From Nonomuraea helvata (lineage in GTDB: Bacteria > Actinomycetota > Actinomycetes > Streptosporangiales > Streptosporangiaceae), in the NCBI RefSeq assembly GCF_039535785.1, contig NZ_BAAAXV010000008.1:620001-684000 (forward strand): 64,000 nucleotides of DNA, in the 5' to 3' direction. The position numbers were made by a program, and so were the translations under genes. Position 1 is the stretch's first letter. Every line of letters starts with the position of its first letter. Shown in pieces: positions 56,342 to 64,000 of the stretch. The notes under the pieces are model-generated. The model was given only the letters and a program-made list of their open reading frames with translations, searched no databases and had not been told where the DNA came from.

Positions 56342-57423
56342 GGACCGATCTGTCGTTCCTCACCGTCGTCGCCGACGGTCCGGACGACTACGTGATCGGC
56401 AACGGCGAGACGTTCGTCAACGTGCCGGGGGTGGCGGCGGCCGTGATCGCGGCACTCGACGGCAGCAGGACGGCCGATGAGGCCCGCGCCCGGGTGCTGG
56501 CCGAGCACGGCGTGGACGTGGACGTGGCCGAGTTCGTCACCGGGCTCGAAGGGGCGGGCCTGCTCAGCCGGCCGAGTCGCCCGCCGAACCTCTGGGACCG
56601 GATCCGCCCCGGCCACGTGGCCTGGCTCTTCTCCTGGCCCGCCCACGCCGTGCTGGCCCTGCTGACCGTGGCCGCGGTGGCCGCCGCCGTCGCCAGGCCG
56701 GAGATCCTGCCCGGCCTCTCGTCGCTGGTGTGGTCCGACAGCCTCACGTTCACGGTGGCCTTCGCGGCCGGCTCGTGGATCCTCGTGCTGGCGCACGAGC
56801 TCGGCCACGTCGCCGCCGCGAGGTCCCTGAACGTGCGGGCGGAGCTGTCGCTCGGCACCCGGCTGCAGTTCCTGGTCGTGCAGACCAGGATCACCGGCAT
56901 CTGGGGCGTGCCCAGGAGGGCACGCTACCGTGCGTACCTGGCGGGCATGCGGGTCGACTGGTTCCTCGTCTGCGCGGGGGCGTGTGTCCTGTACGTCGCC
57001 GACCTCGCCGTCGTGCGGCTGGTCATGGTCATCTGCCTGTCGCAGATCGCCTGGCAGTTCCTGTTCTTCATGCGTACCGACGTCTACTACGCCTTCGCCA
57101 ATGCCAGCGGGAACAAGAACCTGATGGCGGACGCGCAGGCGTACCTGCGTGCCGTGCTCGCGGGCAGGGCGCGGCAGGCCCGCCGCAGCGTCCGCGTGTA
57201 CGCGTGGTTCCTGGTGGTGGGGCGGGTGCTCGGGCTGGGGTTCTTCGCCCTCTACACGGTGCCGATCACCGTCGCGGTGGTGCGGCGGTCGGTCGCGGAG
57301 CTGCCCGGCTGGCAGCCCGTCGCCGCGCTCGGCCTGGTGGCCGCCGGGTGGGTGCTCTACCTGGCTCTGCTCGGCCGCCGCCTGATCGCCTCGGCGCGGA
57401 GCCGAGCATTCCGGCCCGCCTGA
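56338..57423 (+). CDS. PqqD-like domain fused to M50-type membrane metalloprotease
   Basis: 361 residues. Residues 1-85 form a PqqD-like peptide-recognition domain (DGPDDYVIGNGETFVNVPGVAAAVIAALDGSRTADEARARVL). The rest is a multi-helix membrane protein with the zinc motif LAHELGHVAAA (HELGH 153-157) and the second motif FMRTDVYYAFANASGNKNLMADA (about 245-265), as in YydH-type peptide metalloproteases of RiPP clusters. Probably cuts or exports the modified peptide at the membrane. GTG at 56338 overlaps the E1 stop, so the two are co-translated. Confidence 0.87.
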   Translation: MRTDLSFLTVVADGPDDYVIGNGETFVNVPGVAAAVIAALDGSRTADEARARVLAEHGVDVDVAEFVTGLEGAGLLSRPSRPPNLWDRIRPGHVAWLFSWPAHAVLALLTVAAVAAAVARPEILPGLSSLVWSDSLTFTVAFAAGSWILVLAHELGHVAAARSLNVRAELSLGTRLQFLVVQTRITGIWGVPRRARYRAYLAGMRVDWFLVCAGACVLYVADLAVVRLVMVICLSQIAWQFLFFMRTDVYYAFANASGNKNLMADAQAYLRAVLAGRARQARRSVRVYAWFLVVGRVLGLGFFALYTVPITVAVVRRSVAELPGWQPVAALGLVAAGWVLYLALLGRRLIASARSRAFRPA

Positions 57424-57481
57424 CCGGCCTTTCCGGGAATGGTGAAGAGACCGCTTCGGCGATGTTTAGGACGGCGACGAG

Positions 57482-57700
57482 GTGACCGTCGACCGCTGCG
57501 CCGTGCACGGCGTGGTCAATGTCTTCTCCATGCACGGCGGCGCGCTGCGCCATCGCCAGCCCCGATCCGGTGGCCGGCAACGTCTTCGCCTTCAACGGGC
57601 GTTCGCCGAGCGGGATCACCGACGGCGGCGGCAATCAAGGTCCCTACGCCCCCAATCCGGACCTCACCTGCTTCCAGCACGGTCGGCCGCCTGCGTGCAG
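57482..57700 (+). pseudogene. Possible remnant of a secreted beta-helix protein
   Basis: Two frames hold short conserved-looking stretches: VTVDRCAVHGVVNVF in one and SPDPVAGNVFAFNGRSPSGITDGGGNQGP in another. The GNVF..N and ITDGGGN runs recall C-terminal turns of right-handed beta-helix proteins. No start, signal peptide or full domain remains. Low certainty. Confidence 0.3.
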
Positions 57701-57759
57701 GCCGTACCTCGGTTGGGACCCCTTCCCTCGAAGGATTCCAGCCGAAGTGCGGTGGCGGA

Positions 57760-57777
57760 TTCCCGACAAGTCGGGAA
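57760..57777. promoter_or_regulatory. 18-bp palindrome upstream of the subtilase
   Basis: TTCCCGACAAGTCGGGAA has exact 8-base arms around AA and lies 86 bases before the subtilase start. It is an operator candidate or a short hairpin ending the upstream transcript. Confidence 0.45.
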
Positions 57778-57863
57778 GTTGCCACACCTGCCTCATAGAC
57801 ACCGCCCTATCCGGATGACTAGGAATGCGGTATTCGTGCTTACCAATTTTCTGGAGGTCGTCC

Positions 57864-61592
<3,729 letters not shown>

Positions 61593-61644
61593 ACGCCGTG
61601 CATGAGGGTGTCGAGCACCCTAGTGGCCGGCGCGTCAGGATCTG

Positions 61645-61681
61645 AAGCTGGGGGAGAGCCGTGCGCGGCCTCCCCCAGCTT
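61645..61681. terminator. Bidirectional terminator after the subtilase
   Basis: AAGCTGGGGGA (61645-61655) pairs with TCCCCCAGCTT (61671-61681) with an inner GCC/GGC step in the loop. It lies between convergent genes. Confidence 0.82.
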
Positions 61682-61682
61682 T

Positions 61683-62111
61683 CTACTGCGGCTGGTGCAC
61701 GCGGACGACGGCCATGTCCTCCTGGCGGACGGGCTCGCGGCAGTGCGCGCACACCATGACCGGCTCCAGCGTCTCGCCGCAGCTGTGCCGCCACACCGTC
61801 GGCGGCTCGCCCGGCGTGACGTAGCGGTCGCCCCAGTCCATGAGCGACAGCAGCACCGTGTGCAGCGCCTGGCCGGCCTCGGTCAGCACGTACTCGTAGC
61901 GTGGCGGGTGCTCCTCGTACAGCTCGCGCTCCAGCAGCCCGAGCTCCTCCAGCTTGCGCAGGCGGGCGGTGAGGATGTCGCGGCTGGCGCCGGTGTTGCG
62001 GGCGATCTGGTCGAAGCGGCGCACGCCCAGGAAGATCTCCCGCATGGCCAGCAGGCTCCACCGCTCGCCGACGACCGCCAGCGCGTTGGCGATCGAGCAT
62101 TCCCTGGGCAT
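61683..62111 (-). CDS. HxlR-family regulator with C-terminal zinc ribbon
   Basis: 142 residues. The HxlR winged helix (CSIANALAVVGERWSLLAMREIFLGVRRFDQIARNTGASRDILTARLRKLEELGLLE) starts with the conserved sensor Cys. A C-terminal tail adds HSCGETLEPVMVCAHCREP, a His/Cys set able to bind zinc. ATG at 62111 has GGAGGTGA upstream, preferred over the upstream extension to 62159. It lies 49 bases downstream of the ABC ATPase gene on the same strand and may be co-transcribed. Confidence 0.9.
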   Translation of the reverse strand: MPRECSIANALAVVGERWSLLAMREIFLGVRRFDQIARNTGASRDILTARLRKLEELGLLERELYEEHPPRYEYVLTEAGQALHTVLLSLMDWGDRYVTPGEPPTVWRHSCGETLEPVMVCAHCREPVRQEDMAVVRVHQPQ

Positions 62112-62160
62112 CGTCACCTCCGAAAGCCTCCGAACTTCCGACAGCGTCCGGAATTCCAAC

Positions 62161-63750
62161 TTATCTGCTGCCGGGGATCGCCGCGAGCAGCTCGCGGGTG
62201 TAGTCCTCCGCCGGGTGGTCGAAGATGTCCCCGGAGGTGCCGCTCTCCACGATCCGGCCGTCGCGCATGACGTGCACCTCGTGCGAGATCATCCGCACCA
62301 CGGCCAGGTCGTGGCTGATGAACAGGTAGCTGAGTCCCAGCTCCCGCTGCAGTTCGGCGAGCAGCTCCAGGATCTGTGCCTGCACCAGCACGTCCAGTGC
62401 GGAGACGGCCTCGTCCAGCACCACCAGGTCGGGCGAGAGGGCCAGCGCCCTGGCGATGGCCACCCGCTGGCGCTGGCCGCCGGACAGCTCGTGCGGCAGC
62501 CGCTCGGCCATGGACGCGGGCAGCGCCACCTTCTCCAGCAGCTCGGCCGCGGCCTTCTTGCGCTCCGCCGCGCCGCCGACGCGGTGCACGCGCAGCGGCT
62601 CGGCGATCGACTTCCCGACCGGGTAGCGGGGGTCGAGCGAGGCGTACGGGTTCTGGAAGACGGGCTGCACCCGCCGGCGGAACGCGAACAGCTCCCGCCT
62701 GCCGAGCCCCGCCAGGTCCGTGCCGTCGAAGCGGATGCTGCCGGAGGTGGCCTCGTCGAGGCCGAGCAGCAGGTTCGCGGTGGTCGACTTGCCCGAGCCC
62801 GACTCGCCCACGATCGACACGGTACGGCCCCGCGGGATGCGGAAGGAGACCGCGTCCACGGCGGTCAGCTCCTCGCCGGTGCCCCTGATCGGGAACACCT
62901 TGCGCAGCCCCTCCACGACCACCAGGTCCGCGGCCTCCCGTGGTGGTTCTGCGACCCGTACCGACGACAGGCTCGGCACGGCCTTGAGCAGCCGCCTGGT
63001 GTAGTCGTGCTCCGGCTCGGCCAGGACCTCGGCCGCCCGCCCGGTCTCCACGATCCGGCCGTCGTGCATGACGGCCACCACGTCGGCCCGCTCCGCCGCC
63101 AGCGCCAGGTCGTGCGTGATCAGCAGGACGGCCGTGCCCATCTCGGCGGTGAGCTGCTCCAGCTGGTCGAGGATGCGCCGCTGCACGGTCACGTCCAGCG
63201 CGGAGGTGGGCTCGTCGGCGATGAGCAGCTTCGGCCGGCAGGCCAGCCCCATCGCGATCAGCGCGCGCTGCCGCATGCCGCCCGAGAACTCGTGCGGGTA
63301 CTGCCCGATCCGCCGCGCCGGGTCGGGGATGCCGACGAGGTCGAGCAGCTCGAGCACGCGTTCCCCGGCCGCCTTGCCGGTGGCGACGCCGTGCACCTCG
63401 AGCGCCTCGGCGATCTGGTCGCCGATGCGCATGAGCGGGTTGAGGTTCGACATGGGGTCCTGCGGGACCAGGCCGATGCCGGCGCCGCGGATCGCGGTCA
63501 TCTCGCGCTCGCTCGCCCGGGCCAGGTCGCGGCCGTCGAACAGCACCTGGCCGCCGGTGATGCGGCCGTTGTCAGGCAGCAGCCGGTTGACCGCCGCCGC
63601 CGTGGTGGTCTTGCCGGAGCCGGACTCGCCGACCACCGCGACGGTCTGGCCGGGCAGGATCTCCATCGAGACGTCCTTGACGACCGTGACGTCCTGCTTG
63701 CGGGTGCGGAAGGCGACCGAGAGGTCACGGATCTCCAGGAGGGGCGTCAT
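62161..63750 (-). CDS. Dipeptide/oligopeptide ABC transporter, fused double ATPase
   Basis: 529 residues made of two ATPase domains (DppD and DppF type). First: Walker A GESGSGKTT (about 46), signature FSGGMRQR, Walker B LLIADEPTSALDV. Second: Walker A GESGSGKST (about 318), signature LSGGQRQR, Walker B LVVLDEAVSALDV. Each has a C-terminal oligopeptide-type extension (PEHDYTRRLL; PAEDYTRELL). It would drive a peptide or nickel/glutathione-type importer whose permeases are probably outside the window. ATG at 63750 overlaps the upstream stop (ATGA). Confidence 0.93.
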   Translation of the reverse strand: MTPLLEIRDLSVAFRTRKQDVTVVKDVSMEILPGQTVAVVGESGSGKTTTAAAVNRLLPDNGRITGGQVLFDGRDLARASEREMTAIRGAGIGLVPQDPMSNLNPLMRIGDQIAEALEVHGVATGKAAGERVLELLDLVGIPDPARRIGQYPHEFSGGMRQRALIAMGLACRPKLLIADEPTSALDVTVQRRILDQLEQLTAEMGTAVLLITHDLALAAERADVVAVMHDGRIVETGRAAEVLAEPEHDYTRRLLKAVPSLSSVRVAEPPREAADLVVVEGLRKVFPIRGTGEELTAVDAVSFRIPRGRTVSIVGESGSGKSTTANLLLGLDEATSGSIRFDGTDLAGLGRRELFAFRRRVQPVFQNPYASLDPRYPVGKSIAEPLRVHRVGGAAERKKAAAELLEKVALPASMAERLPHELSGGQRQRVAIARALALSPDLVVLDEAVSALDVLVQAQILELLAELQRELGLSYLFISHDLAVVRMISHEVHVMRDGRIVESGTSGDIFDHPAEDYTRELLAAIPGSR

Positions 63751-64000
63751 GCTGTCCTCGATCGTTGCGTGGTGGCCTGGAGGAGGTCGTCCCAGAGGGC
63801 GTCGGTGGGGGTGGGCTCGCCCTGGACGAGCAGGCGGTTGCTCGCCAGGGCCAGCGCGATGTCGCGGCCGGGGACGAAGCCGACCGCGCAGCCCACGTAG
63901 CCGGGGTGGCCGAGCACGGTCACGGTCTCGTCCCACAGCCTCAGCTCGTACGTACGGAACCCCAGGGCCTGCCCGGCATCCGGTCCGGTGGCGAAGAACT
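63747..64000 (-). CDS. Serine hydrolase (beta-lactamase family), 3' part only
   Basis: The C-terminal 83 codons read FFATGPDAGQALGFRTYELRLW, then LGHPGYVGCAVGFVPGRDIALALASNRLL, with the HPG/HTG-like box of class C beta-lactamase and esterase families. The stop overlaps the ATPase start (ATGA), so it is in the same operon; such hydrolases often accompany peptide importers. The Ser-x-x-Lys and Tyr motifs lie beyond the window edge. Confidence 0.75.
   Translation of the reverse strand, partial: FFATGPDAGQALGFRTYELRLWDETVTVLGHPGYVGCAVGFVPGRDIALALASNRLLVQGEPTPTDALWDDLLQATTQRSRTA

Larger units (their letters stand above)
57424..57863. other. Intergenic region with a gene remnant and a palindrome
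   Basis: 440 bases before the subtilase. It carries a probable decayed gene fragment (about 57482-57700), a palindrome at 57760-57777 and the subtilase promoter region. No intact gene is convincing here. Confidence 0.5.

Overview
High-GC DNA (about 70% G+C, strong third-position GC, many GTG and TTG starts, long shadow frames) from a filamentous actinomycete. The core order ruvC-ruvA-ruvB-yajC-secD-secF-apt-rel, then hisS-aspS-rarA-alaS-ruvX-mltG-aroE, then infC-rpmI-rplT-trmH-pheS-pheT is the conserved actinobacterial chromosome backbone. The proteins look most like Streptosporangiaceae (Nonomuraea-like). That placement is an inference from gene order and protein style, not from a search.

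Layout. 1-10.3 kb: an Eis-type acetyltransferase, a ruvCAB operon behind a perfect SOS box, the SecDF-YajC translocase accessory genes, apt and the bifunctional (p)ppGpp enzyme Rel. 10.4-19.5 kb: a nucleotidyltransferase-cupin fusion, a DUF349 protein, two membrane-anchored cyclophilins flanking a metallo-beta-lactamase-fold hydrolase and hisS-aspS, and a DUF2231 protein. 19.5-29.6 kb: rarA, two small membrane proteins, alaS, ruvX, two tandem mltG paralogues, aroE, and a Phd/VapC-type toxin-antitoxin pair. 29.7-37.1 kb: infC-rpmI-rplT with a long leader carrying a terminator hairpin and a probable AUC start codon, then an rRNA/tRNA methyltransferase, an orphan histidine kinase and pheST. From 37.1 kb the DNA becomes accessory.

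37.1-44.8 kb holds two Uma2-type nuclease-fold genes, a phosphoesterase, an MFS exporter, small membrane proteins, a decayed oxidoreductase and an acyl-CoA synthetase. 45.0-54.4 kb is a carbohydrate region: a secreted GH10 xylanase with FN3 and CBM2, a small secreted protein, a sugar ABC transporter (binding protein and two permeases, no ATPase), a ROK regulator beside a perfect 19-bp AT-rich palindrome, and a cytosolic GH38 alpha-mannosidase.

The most novel-looking element lies at 55.1-57.4 kb. It is a compact operon of a 20-residue peptide ending in Asn-Ser-Asn-Ser-Cys, an E1/ThiF/MccB-like adenylating enzyme with all key residues, and a membrane M50-type metalloprotease with an N-terminal PqqD-like domain. 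This has the architecture of a minimal ribosomally made, post-translationally modified peptide (RiPP) pathway. A large secreted subtilase follows. The window ends with an HxlR regulator, a fused dipeptide-type ABC ATPase and the 3' end of a serine hydrolase.
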